This document shows, piece by piece, positions 25,991 through 34,447 of a stretch of 64,000 nt of DNA. The position numbers and the translations under genes are program-made. Position 1 is the stretch's first letter, and each line of letters opens with the position of its first letter. This DNA is from Phalacrocorax aristotelis (lineage: Eukaryota > Chordata > Aves > Suliformes > Phalacrocoracidae), in NCBI RefSeq assembly GCF_949628215.1, contig NW_027441375.1:310001-374000 (forward strand), given 5' to 3'. Below the pieces are notes generated by a model. It had not been told where the DNA came from and did no database searches. It saw only the letters and a list, made by a program, of their open reading frames with translations.

Positions 25991-27499
25991 GCACATTGTA
26001 GTGCCTCCCAGTACATCCCAGCTCCCTCCCAGTACTGGGAGGGACCTGGGATGTACTGGGATGTAATGGGACGGAACTGGGATGTATTGGGAGGCACTGG
26101 GAAAGAAGTGGTAGTGAACCGGGAGGGAATTGGGATGTACGGGGATGAACTAGTAGGGAACTGGGATGTACTGGCATGGAACGGGAATGTATTGGGATGG
26201 ACAGGAACGGAACTGGAATGTACGGCGATGTATTGGGATGTACTGGGAGCGAACTGGGATTTACTGGGATGTACTGGGAGGAAACTGGGATTTACTGGGA
26301 GGAAACTGGGATTTACTGGGAGGAAACTGGGATTTACTGGGAGGAAACTGGGATTTACTGGGAGGAAACTGGGATTTACTGGGAGGAAACTGGGATTTAC
26401 TGGGAGGAAACTGGGATTTACTGGGAGGAAACTGGGATTTACTGGGAGGAAACTGGGATTTACTGGGAGGAAACTGGGATTTACTGGGAGGAAACTGGGA
26501 TTTACTGGGAGGAAACTGGGATTTACTGGGAGGAAACTGGGATTTACTGGGAGGAAACTGGGATTTACTGGGAGGAAACTGGGAGGGAAGTGGGTGTCAA
26601 CTGGGACATTCCAGTGTCCTCCCAGTACATCCCAGTTCCCTACCAGTGCAGCCCAGTCCCTCCCAGATCCCTCCCAGTCCCTCCCAGTACCCTCACAGTA
26701 CATCCCAGTTCCCTCCCAGTTCACACACAGTTCACTCCCAGTTCCATTCCAGTACGTCCCACTACATCCCAGTTGCCTCCCAGTTTCCTCTAAGTACATC
26801 CCAGTACTTCAAAGTTCCCTCCCAGTACATCCCAGTTCCCTCTAAGTACATCCCAGTACTTCACAGTTCACTCCACCTACATCCCAGTACGTCCCAGTTC
26901 CCCCTTGGTACATAACACTTCCCTCCCAATACATCCAAGTTCCCTCCCAGTACATCCCAATCCACTCCCAGTACATCCCAGTTCCCTGCCAGTATGTCCC
27001 CAGTACATCCCAGTTCCCTCCCAGTACATACCAGTTCCCTCCCAGTACATCCCAGTACATCCCAGTTCCCTCCCAGTACATACCAGTTCCCTCCTAGTAC
27101 ATCCCAGTACATCCTGGTACATCCCAGTTCCCACCCAGTACATCCTACTACATACCAGTTCTCTCCCAGTTCACTCCCAGTACATCCCAGTACTTCACAG
27201 TTCCCTCCCAGTACATCCCAGTACGTCCCAGTTCCCCTCAGTACATAACACTTCCCTCCCAGTACATAACAGTACATCCCAGTGTCCTCACAGTACGTCC
27301 CAGTTCCCTCACAGTACATCCCAGTTCCCTACCAGTACATCCCAGTTACCTCCCTGTTCCTTCCCAGTACATAACAGTTACCTCCCAGTACATCCCAGTA
27401 CATCCTGGTACATCCCAAATCCCTGCCAGTTCCACCCGGTACAACCCAGTACAAGCCTGTACATCCTAGTTCCTCCACGGTACATCCCAGGGCATCCCC
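25991..27499. repeat. H3-like unit enlarged by a 21-base expansion
   Basis: At 1509 bases, the longest single unit in array 1. The extra length lies in the G-rich arm (26280-26584). Confidence 0.8.
26280..26573 (+). repeat. Homogeneous 21-base tandem block, 14 units
   Basis: Fourteen identical 21-base units, each GGAAACTGGGATTTACTGGG plus A, followed by a partial unit. Neighbouring units in the array have one to three of these, mostly in the form with GATATACT. Lack of divergence points to a very recent expansion. Confidence 0.95.
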
Positions 27500-27512
27500 G
27501 CACATTGTAGTG

Positions 27513-27572
27513 CCTCCCAGTACATCCCAGTTCCCTCCCAGTACTGGGAGGGAACTGGGATGTACTGGGAGG
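27513..27572. repeat. Perfect 60-base palindrome
   Basis: Same structure as at 10590-10649, centred between 27542 and 27543. Confidence 0.9.
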
Positions 27573-27950
27573 GACCTGGGATATACTGGGATGTAATGGG
27601 ACGGAACTGGGATGTATTGGGAGGCACTGGGAAAGAAGTGGTAGTGAACCGGGAGGGAATTGGGATGTACGGGGATGAACTGGTAGGGAACTGGGATGTA
27701 CTGGCATGGAACGGGGATGTATTGGGATGTACAGGCACGGAACTGGAATGTACTGCGATGTACTGGGATGTACTGGGAGCAAACTGGGATTTACTGGGAT
27801 GTACTGGGAGGAGACTGGGATATACTGGGAGGCACTGGGAGGGAAGTGGGTGTCAACTGGGACATTCCAGTGTCCTCCCAGTACATCCCAGTTCCCTACC
27901 AGTGCATCCCAGTACATCCCAGATCCCTCCCAGTCTGTCCCAGTACATCC

Positions 27951-28034
27951 CAGTTCCCTCACAGTACATCCCAGTTCCCTCACAGTACATCCCAGTTCCC
28001 TCACAGTACATCCCAGTTCCCTCACAGTACATCC
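27951..28034 (+). repeat. 21-base tandem block, four units
   Basis: Four near-identical units of CAGTTCCCTCACAGTACATC plus C, running directly into the 22-base block. Confidence 0.85.
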
Positions 28035-28166
28035 CAGTTCCCTCACAGTTCACACACAGTTCCCTCACAGTTCACACACAGTTCCCTCACAGTTCACACA
28101 CAGTTCCCTCACAGTTCACACACAGTTCCCTCACAGTTCACACACAGTTCCCTCACAGTTCACACA
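28035..28166 (+). repeat. 22-base tandem block, six units
   Basis: Six identical units of CAGTTCCCTCACAGTTCACA plus CA. The single-copy form is present in every H2 unit, so the expansion is local. Because 22 is not a multiple of three, frames shift here. Confidence 0.9.
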
Positions 28167-28761
28167 CAGTTCCCTCACAGTTCCATTCCAGTACATCCCA
28201 GTACATGCCACTTTCCTCCAAGTAAATCCCAGTTCTCTCCCACTACATCCAAGTTCCCTCCCAGTTCCCTCTAAGTACATCCCAGTACTTCACAGTTCAC
28301 TCCCAGTACATCCCAGTTCCCCCTTGGTACATAACAGTCCCCTCCCAGTACACCCCAGTACATCCCAGTTCCCTCCCAGTATGTCCCACTACATCCCAGT
28401 TCCCTCCCAGTCCATCCCAGTTCCCTCCCAGTAAATCCCAATTCCAAACACTTTCCTCCCAGTACATCCCAGTTCCCTCCCAGTACATCCCAGTTCCCTC
28501 CCAGTACATCCCAGTACTTCACAGTTCCCTCCCAGCACATCCCAGTACGTCCCAGTTACCCTCAGTACATAACACTTCCCTCCCAGTACATACCAGTACA
28601 TCCCAGTTCCCTACCAGTTCCTTCCCAGTACATAACAGTTACCTCCCAGTACATCCCAGTACATCCTGGTACATCCCAAATTCCTGCCAGTTCCACCCGG
28701 TACAACCCAGTACAAGCCTGTACATCCTAGTTCCTCCACACTACATCCCAGGACATCCCAG

Positions 28762-28894
28762 GACATTGTAGAGCCTCCCAGTACGTCCCAGTTCCCTCCC
28801 AGTACAACCCAGTAGATCCTGGTACGTCCCCGTTCCCCGCACTGTACGTCCCCGTTCCCCGCACTGTACGTCCCCGTTCCCCGCACTGTACTGG
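28762..28894. repeat. Distal edge of array 1 with 22-base triplet
   Basis: The last marker is a divergent form (CCAGGACATTGTAGAGCC). Three units of a 22-base repeat, GTACGTCCCCGTTCCCCGCA plus CT, at 28822-28887 lead to GTACTGGGAG, where the array joins LTR sequence. Confidence 0.85.
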
Positions 28895-29150
28895 GAGGAC
28901 AACCGAGCCTGCGCAGTGACTGACATAGGGAACGAGCAAGTTTGTACCCATCACTAGACAAGACAATAATGACTATGTATGAGTATGTGAAATTTTCATC
29001 TATAAATTGTACGGGAAAGGTGCGTGAGGTACGCACGCCAGGAGGAGCGATCCCCCGTGCATCCGGCGCCGCGAATAAAGAATGCCTGCTCTTTAATACT
29101 AAATTGGTGTTGAGGAGTCGTTTCCGATTTTAACGCGTTTTTCGGTAACA
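28895..29150 (+). mobile_element. Truncated LTR fragment
   Basis: 256 bases matching the last 256 bases of both proviral LTRs (33771-34026 and 38818-39073) without indels. Most of U3 is missing; the array abuts it directly. It keeps AATAAA (29074-29079) and the terminal TTCGGTAACA. By hand count it differs at about 10 sites from the 5' LTR and about 17 from the 3' LTR, although the DNA after it is nearly identical to the DNA after the 3' LTR. Confidence 0.85.
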
Positions 29151-29399
29151 CAGGGAGTCAGATCAAGAGAGCCAGAGAACAACAAAACACCGACAGGCTA
29201 CAGGACAGAGCAGGAGGAATAAAAAAAAAAAAAAAACGGAGCCAGAGCCAGGCAGAGAGAGGCGGAGAAAGAAAAAGGAGCCACAGGCTACAGGACAGAG
29301 AGAGGGAGGACTGAAAAGACGGGGAGGCAGGGAGCCACTCAGAGCGAGATGGAGAAAGAAGGTGCGGGGGGGGCGCAAAAAAAAATAATTTTGCAGCAG
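29151..29399. repeat. Purine-rich degenerate tandem repeat (post-LTR copy 1)
   Basis: Purine-rich repeats of roughly 80-100 bases with recurring elements GGGAGCCAG, CAGGCTACAGGACAGAG and GGAGGA. It matches 39074-39335 almost exactly, with a shorter G run (8 G at 29366-29373 against 20 G). It belongs to the same family as 32254-33448. Confidence 0.75.
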
Positions 29400-29572
29400 G
29401 TAAGGAAAGAGAGGGGGCCGGGGGAGAGACAGGGAGGGCCCAGGACGTACAAGAGAGGCAACGGGGCCCCAGTGGCCCAGGACTCACCGCGACTCTCGCT
29501 CTCAGCGCTGCTGGCACAATTTAGCCGTTCAGATGCTTCTTTCCCCTCCTCTCCTCCCTGCCTCTTCTGCAG
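29400..29572 (+). other. Candidate small intron (donor and acceptor pair), copy 1
   Basis: A strong donor-like CAG|GTAAGG (GT at 29400-29401) is followed 170 bases later by a long pyrimidine tract and TTCTGCAG (AG at 29571-29572). Both sites recur at 39336-39337 and 39507-39508. Transcription could come from the LTR upstream; this is inference from sequence alone. Confidence 0.35.
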
Positions 29573-30264
29573 CTCCAGACTCTAGGCCGTCCTCCACCTG
29601 AAGAGAATACGTGGGTGTCTTACAGCTCTTACCAGATGAGGCTTCCTAGGCACGTAGCCTAGCTTGCTCGTGCACTACATGCCCGTACCCAACTCCGGGT
29701 TACGCGTACAGACCCTACGGTGCACGTTGGTGGCCTGGCCCGCTGCGGGCTATGAAGGGGGATCCTTCCTCCCCCACCTGCATGGACAGGCTCTCTCTTG
29801 CCTGCGGCAGGAAGGCAGCTGGCAGCCAGAGCACCTTCAGTTTCTTCTTCTTTACCTTTCGTTGGCGTCTCCAGCTTCAGCCGAGGCAGCTCCTGTCCGC
29901 AGCCGGGAAGGGCTTTGTCTATCCCTTTTCGGCCCTGCGCTGCGAGGACGGCGAGGACGGGCAGAGAGAAGCCACGCGAGCCTGAGACGGCCACAGGCAA
30001 CGGCATCCCCGGGGGAAGGACAGACAACCACGTCCTCAGCACGGTCTCTGGGAGAGGGAAAGAAGAAACAGCGACCGTCATTACCGTCGATCGACCCTGG
30101 CCAAAGCCTCTCCTTCCGCAGGGGCTTCTGGACACACCGCTCCCTCCCCACGCTACTGCTAAGGGCCCCTGCGCCAAGGGGGAATCCAGTGCGCTTGAGG
30201 GACGGCTTGCTGCCTTCACGACAGGGCCTGGGGGCAGCCTAAGGCTATGCAGCACGCTTATGGG
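29573..30264. other. Non-coding segment, single copy after about 29660
   Basis: 29573-29660 continues the match to 39509-39600. From about 29660 to 30262 the sequence has no counterpart in the second copy, which joins directly to the equivalent of 30265. I recognise no gene, RNA or repeat here; the open frames of 100-190 codons overlap on both strands and have no recognisable domain. Confidence 0.5.
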
Positions 30265-30440
30265 GAGGTGCCGGAGCTGGGGGCAGGCGCACGGGGCAAG
30301 GGGGGCCAGGGGAGGCTGAGCGGGACCTCCAGTGGGCCGGGGACGCGGCCATCATCTGCGCCCTGGGCACGGGGAAAAGGTCATCGTCCTCCTCCTTTCC
30401 CTCTTCCCTTCTGTCAGCTCCCGGGGAACTCACCGCTTCT
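30265..30440. repeat. Shared GC-rich segment, copy 1
   Basis: Matches 39608-39775 (GGAGCTGGGGGCAGGCGCAC through a pyrimidine-rich CTCCTCCTTTCCCTCTTCCC to CAGCTCCCGGG). Part of the duplicated block that also includes the post-LTR purine repeat. Confidence 0.75.
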
Positions 30441-30716
30441 CGGGAAGCGGCCGCACCCGCAAGCCCCCAGTAATCAACACGAATCCAACCCCAAAAATAC
30501 ACCTCGCGTACCGTACGCGCCACGGCCGCCCGGCACCCGAGCGCCGGAAGACCGCGCCTCCCGCCATGCCCGGCGAACCACGTGACAGGGCCGGCAGCCA
30601 CTGCGCCAGGAATACAGCTCCCGGCATGCTCTGCGGCACAACCCGGCCGCCCGGCGGCCGGTTTGATGCGGAGCCACCCAGCATCCCTGCGAGCACAGCT
30701 GCAGGCGCAACAGCAG
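30441..30716. promoter_or_regulatory. Candidate CpG-island promoter with ZNF143-like and E-box motifs
   Basis: Seen: an ETS-type CCGGAAG (about 30545), E-box CACGTGAC (about 30580), and ACAGCTCCCGGCATGC (about 30614-30629), close to the ZNF143/THAP11 promoter motif ACAACTCCCAGCATGC. On the minus strand a donor-like GGTGAG lies near 30430. The end (30665-30716) also matches 41362-41415. Promoter activity is inferred. Confidence 0.4.
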
Positions 30717-31499
30717 TTACGCAGCCACAACTAGGCACTAAACAAAGGCTTTCCAACACTGGAGGTCTAGAACAGGTAGACATTAGCACAGAAGCACAAG
30801 GGGCTCCGTCACCCTGCACAAATCTCCCCGTGCCTACACACGCACACGTTCAGAAGTTAGTTATCAGAAAACGCCCGACTCAGCCATTTGCCACAGTCAC
30901 GAGACTCACGACATGATAACACGACATGACACACGAGGTGGGCTCAGAGTTTTAAGGCAAGAAATACCTCCCACGCCCCCCACCAGAGATCTTTCAGGGT
31001 CCACACCTGCCATCGCCCCGCACCAAACCTACCCGGCCAAAGGCTTTCAGGTGGCCCGAAACACTGTACACAGAAAATAACCAGGGACAGACCTGCATTG
31101 TTCGGAAGCGAACGATGCCCGACCGGGGCTCCTCTGCGGGGCACGGAGCCCCCCGGCCCCGCCCGGAGACACACACCCGCCCCCCGCTGCCCGAACTCAC
31201 CCACCAGCGCTCTCCGGCCCCCGGACACGGCCGCGCTGCTCTCTCAGGCGGCTGCCGCAGGCGAGGCTCGGGCACCGCCAGGCCTCCAGGCGTCCCGAGG
31301 GGCTGCCGGCCACCGCAGGGGATGGCTGCCGGCGGCCGGACCACCGCGGCGCTCCCCGCCCAGCTCCGAGCAGGCTCCGCCGGCCGCGGGCTTCCCACGC
31401 CGGGCCGCAGAGGGGCCCCGGCACCGCACAGGGACGCCTCGCGACCCGGCCGCCACACGCACCGGCCCTTCGGCCTCCACACGCACCGCTCCCGCCCCC

Positions 31500-31615
31500 G
31501 CTCCGACGCGCCGCGCACGCGCCACCGGAAGCCCGAGCCCCGCGGGGCGGCCCTTAAAGGGCGGCCGGAAGGAACGGCCCCCACCGGCCCCGCCACCGCG
31601 CCCAGCCGGTGAGCG
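31500..31615. promoter_or_regulatory. Candidate promoter core, copy B
   Basis: Same ETS, CCTTAAAGG and ETS order as copy A, with the plus-strand GGTGAGC and the minus-strand donor (ACTCAC at 31195-31200) conserved. About 15 bases of C-rich DNA present in A and C (CGCCGGACCGCCCC) are missing between the core and the donor. Confidence 0.5.
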
Positions 31616-31632
31616 CCAGCGCCCCCTGCTGG
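31616..31632 (-). promoter_or_regulatory. CTCF-like binding motif, copy B
   Basis: Identical 17-base core to copy A, 289 bases before the first 11-base repeat. Confidence 0.7.
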
Positions 31633-31920
31633 CCGGGCCGCGCTCAGCTCGCGAGGGCGCCGAGGGCCGGGCGGGGCGGGGCGGGACGCCCCGGCTCGGG
31701 GCCAGCGCCTTCTCGGGGCGAGCGGGAAACCCCTGCGGGCCCCGGTCACGGCCGGGCACAGCCGCGCGCCCTCCGAGAGCTGCTGAACGGGGCTGCCGCT
31801 CGTGACACATACCGAGCCGTCTGCGACGGGAGCGGGCAGAGGAGGAAGGGGCCGGCGGCCGCGGGGCCCTGGCCCCAGGCGGGGGGGAGGGGCTGGGGCC
31901 CGGGGGGCCGCCCCCCTCCT

Positions 31921-32038
31921 CACAGTTCCCTCACAGTTCCCTCACAGTTCCCTCACAGTTCCCTCACAGTTCCCTCACAGTTCCCTCACAGTTCCCTCAC
32001 AGTTCCCTCACAGTTCCCTCACAGTTCCCTCACAGTTC
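31921..32038 (+). repeat. Short 11-base array (CACAGTTCCCT), ten units
   Basis: Ten perfect 11-base units and a partial one at the position where copies A and C carry arrays of more than 18 kb. Copies A and C begin with two to three of the same units before switching to the 21-base form. Confidence 0.95.
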
Positions 32039-32103
32039 ATCCCATGGACGGAACCGGGACCTACTGTGAGGCACTGGGAAAGAAGTGGGAGGAAGCCGGG
32101 ACA
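32039..32103 (+). repeat. Relic of an array unit
   Basis: GAGGCACTGGGAAAGAAGTG at 32071-32090, followed by a GGAAGCCGGG-type stretch, matches the G-rich arm of the higher-order units (GGCACTGGGAAAGAAGTGGT, then GAACCGGG). So copy B retains a trace of the large-array unit. Confidence 0.7.
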
Positions 32104-32253
32104 GACCAATATAGCCCAGTATGGACTAGACCAATATAGCCCAGTATGGACTAGACCAATATAGCCCAGTATGGACTAGACCAATATAGCCCAGTATGGA
32201 CTAGACCAATATAGCCCAGTATGGACTAGACCAATATAGCCCAGTATGGACTG
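32104..32253 (+). repeat. 25-base tandem repeat, six units
   Basis: Six nearly perfect units starting at 32104, 32129, 32154, 32179, 32204 and 32229, each GACCAATATAGCCCAGTATG plus GACTA. It shares CCCAGTA with the main array but is otherwise distinct, and is not seen elsewhere in the window. Confidence 0.95.
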
Positions 32254-33448
32254 GAGGGAACTGCGAGGGAACCGCGAGAGAACCCCACAGAACAAACCAT
32301 GGGGCACGAGAAGGCAGAGAATTAAGAATTAGGGACAGGGAGCCAGAAAAAAAAAAAGAAAAAAAACAAAGGGAGACAGAGAGCAAAAGGAATCGCAATG
32401 CGTACGGAGAGAAGAGAGAAACAATTCTAGCATAGGGTCACGGGGGAGCCAGGGACAGCAAGATGGAGAAAGGACAGAAGCTACAGGCTACAGGGCAGAG
32501 AGGGAAGAATTAATGAATAGACACAGAGAGCTGGGCAGAAAGACATGGAGAAAGGCTAAAGATCACACGGCCTACAGGGAAGAGAGAAGAGAGGGAGGAA
32601 TTTTAAAAACAGGGGCAAGAAGCCAGAGAGAGGGAGAGAGAAGCAACAATAAAATGGGGACAAGCCACAGGGCAGCGAGGAGGGAATCAATGAATAAGAA
32701 CACGAGACCAAAGAGAACACAATGTAGAATGGAAAAAAGGAACAGCGGCCTACAGGGAAGGAGGAATTAAAGATCAGGGACTGGGAGGCAGACAGAGACA
32801 CATGAAGAAACAAGTGAAAAAAAAGAAAAAAACAAACCAACAGCAATGGGCTACAAAGACAGAGAGGGAGGAAATGAGGAAATAAAACGTCGCAGCAAGG
32901 AGCTGGACAGAGAGAGATGAGGACAAACAAATAGCACGGGTCCACGTGACAGAGAACGTGGAATTAGAACACAGAGAGAGGGAGCCGGACAGAGAGAGAG
33001 GCCGAGAGAAACATCTAGACAGGCTACAGCGGGCAGAGGCAGGAATTAAAACCTAGGGACAGGGAGCTGGACAGAGAGAGATGGAGGTCACAGGGAACAG
33101 CGGTGGCTGCAGGAAGAACAGGAATTCATGAATAGGGAAAGGGAGCTGGACAGAGAAGAACTCAGAAAGGCAAGAACAGTAGCAGGGTACAGAGCAGAGA
33201 AGACAAATTAAAAAGCACGGGGGGAGCGTTGAGGCAGACAGAGAGATTAAGAAAAAAGTCACGGGCTACGTGGCAAAGCAGGAGGAATTCAGAAACGAGG
33301 ATGGGAACCAAGGGAGAGTGTGCTGGTGAAGGATAACGGGCATTAAAAGTGAGGGACGGGGAGCTGGGAAAAGCGAGGCAGAGAAAAACAGAATCACAGA
33401 GAGAATCACACAAAGCCAAAAAAGAAGAAACTGAACAACAGGAACAGG
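32254..33448 (+). repeat. Purine-rich degenerate tandem repeat
   Basis: About 1.2 kb dominated by A and G on plus. A degenerate unit of roughly 80-110 bases recurs about a dozen times: GGGAGCTGGACAGAGAGAGA, then GGAGAAAG, then GGCTACAGGG-CAGAG, then GGAGGAATT. Unit starts lie near 32338, 32447, 32530, 32621, 32786, 32898, 32984, 33063, 33145, 33229 and 33368. The provirus is inserted at its end, and the family resumes after the 3' LTR. Confidence 0.8.
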
Positions 33449-34026
33449 TGTAACCAAAGCGATGAAATCAACCAACCAGAGACGGTGTTCCATTACGGGA
33501 ACATGGAGCGTACCAATCAGCGCACCTGTCGATCTGCATTTTAGTGCCTAGGCGATCGTTAATGTCAGCAGAACAACAGACAACATGCTTCTGTCAGAAA
33601 AGGATGACAAAACGCGGTTTCGCTTAGCGGACTGAGAAAACTAGCCAAGACTGCCAAGAGTAAGAGCCGAGAAGCTAAAAGGTAATTCCGGCAGGGGGAG
33701 ATCGCGACCACCGACTCACAGACCACCACCGACCCAAGTAACACCACCTACTCAGAAGAGAACAACGGAAGAGGACAACCGAGCCTGCGCAGTGATTGAC
33801 ATACGGAACGAGCAAGTTTGTACCCATCGCTAGACAAGACAATAACGACTATGTATGAGTATGTAAAATTTTCATCTACAAATTGTACAGGAAAGGTGCG
33901 TGAGGTACGCACGCCAGGAGGAGCGATCCCCCGTGCATCCGGCACCGTGAATATAGAATGCCTGCTCTTTAATACTAAATTGGTGTTGAGGAGTCGTTTC
34001 CGATTTTAACGCGTTTTTCGGTAACA
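33449..34026 (+). mobile_element. 5' LTR
   Basis: 578 bases, TG to CA. Contains CCAAT (33513-33517) in U3. The poly(A) signal position reads AATATA (33950-33955) rather than AATAAA. Compared with the 3' LTR it has 4 extra bases (CCAA, near 33470) and 11 extra bases (near 33742-33755). Excluding indels, about 32 substitutions in 563 bases by hand count. Confidence 0.9.
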
Positions 34027-34030
34027 GTTT

Positions 34031-34048
34031 TGGCACCCCAGGTGGGAA
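34031..34048 (+). other. Putative primer binding site
   Basis: TGGCACCCCAGGTGGGAA begins four bases after the 5' LTR and starts with the TGG that pairs with a tRNA CCA end. It does not match the common proline (TGGGGGCTCG) or tryptophan (TGGTGACCCC) sites; the primer tRNA is not assigned. Confidence 0.6.
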
Positions 34049-34447
34049 CCTGCTTTTGAATCTCGACGGATCCGTGGGATCGTGGGACCTGCAGCCGGCC
34101 CCGAGGAATTCTCCGGGAGAGCTTCCGATCCCCGGGCCAGAGAATTCTGAGCAAGATCCCCTGGATTGAGGTAAACAAGGCATTCTTTGAAGAAGAAACT
34201 TAGGTAGAATAATACGTGGGGTTAGTTTCCCACATAGGATAGGATAGCGGGTTTGAGTCCCACAGGCCTGCCCGTAAGGCGCGGCGAAAGCCACGCAGGG
34301 TCGGGGCCAAGAGGTGCCTCGGTTGGTAAGTCTCTGCTAGGCGAAAGCCTGTGGAGCGGGACCCGAGGGTAGGGGAGTCTTCAACAGGGGGTTGAAGTCT
34401 CCAGGGATATCTAGCAGGGGGCTACAGATCCCAGTGGCAGATTTCCA
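34049..34447 (+). other. Proviral 5' leader
   Basis: About 400 bases between the primer site and the first gag-like frame, with no recognisable coding content. It contains direct and inverted short repeats, including the mirror-like GATAGTGCACTATC just downstream at 34491-34504. A packaging region would be expected here in the parent virus, but no specific element can be identified. Confidence 0.5.

Larger units (their letters stand above)
27500..28761. repeat. H2 unit with two local expansions
   Basis: Contains a 21-base block (27951-28034) and a 22-base block (28035-28166) in the C-rich arm, replacing the single copies seen in other H2 units. Confidence 0.8.
2322..28894. repeat. Minisatellite array 1: fold-back higher-order repeat of a 21-base unit
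   Basis: About 26.6 kb of tandem repeat. The base unit is 21 bases: a CCCAGTACAT part plus a CCCAGTTCCCT part, with 10- or 11-base slips. Higher-order units are marked by a conserved single-copy stretch ending GCACATTGTAGTGCC, found near 2491, 3768, 5034, 6049, 6244, 7196, 8253, 9310, 10577, 11665 (variant), 12263, 13278, 14304, 15340, 16305, 16830, 17801, 19066, 19490, 19685, 20347, 21331, 22567, 23813, 25008, 25991, 27500 and 28762 (variant). In full units this marker is followed by a palindromic centre CCCAGTACTGGG, then about 350 bases in inverted orientation (G-rich on plus), then a switch near GTGTCAACTGGGACATTCC back to C-rich. Because 21 is seven codons and the unit has no stop, all six frames stay open; none of these frames is called as a gene. 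Confidence 0.95.
30717..31920. other. CpG-rich duplicon copy B (partial)
   Basis: Matches 1073-2321 and 44690-45920 but lacks the upstream 1.07 kb. At its left edge it joins a different segment at CAGCAGTTACGCAG, where both parents share CAGCAGTT-like sequence. It ends, like A and C, directly at an array seed. Confidence 0.85.

Noticed and set aside
2321..28609. Hundreds of overlapping open frames of 60-366 codons in array 1
   Set aside because: All are translations of the 21-base repeat, which is open in six frames; both strands and all phases are equally open and no domain is present.
2322..28894. CRISPR-like array of direct repeats
   Set aside because: No constant repeat with unique spacers; spacing elements are themselves repeats, and the context is eukaryotic.
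2322..28894. Centromeric satellite
   Set aside because: Possible, but nothing in the sequence identifies it; CENP-A data would be needed. A nearby CpG island argues weakly against it.
29664..30319. Overlapping 170-198-codon frames on both strands
   Set aside because: Mutually overlapping frames without domains, start context or splice support.
32104..32253. tRNA-like or SINE element in the 25-base repeat
   Set aside because: No A and B boxes and no cloverleaf arrangement; it is a simple tandem repeat.
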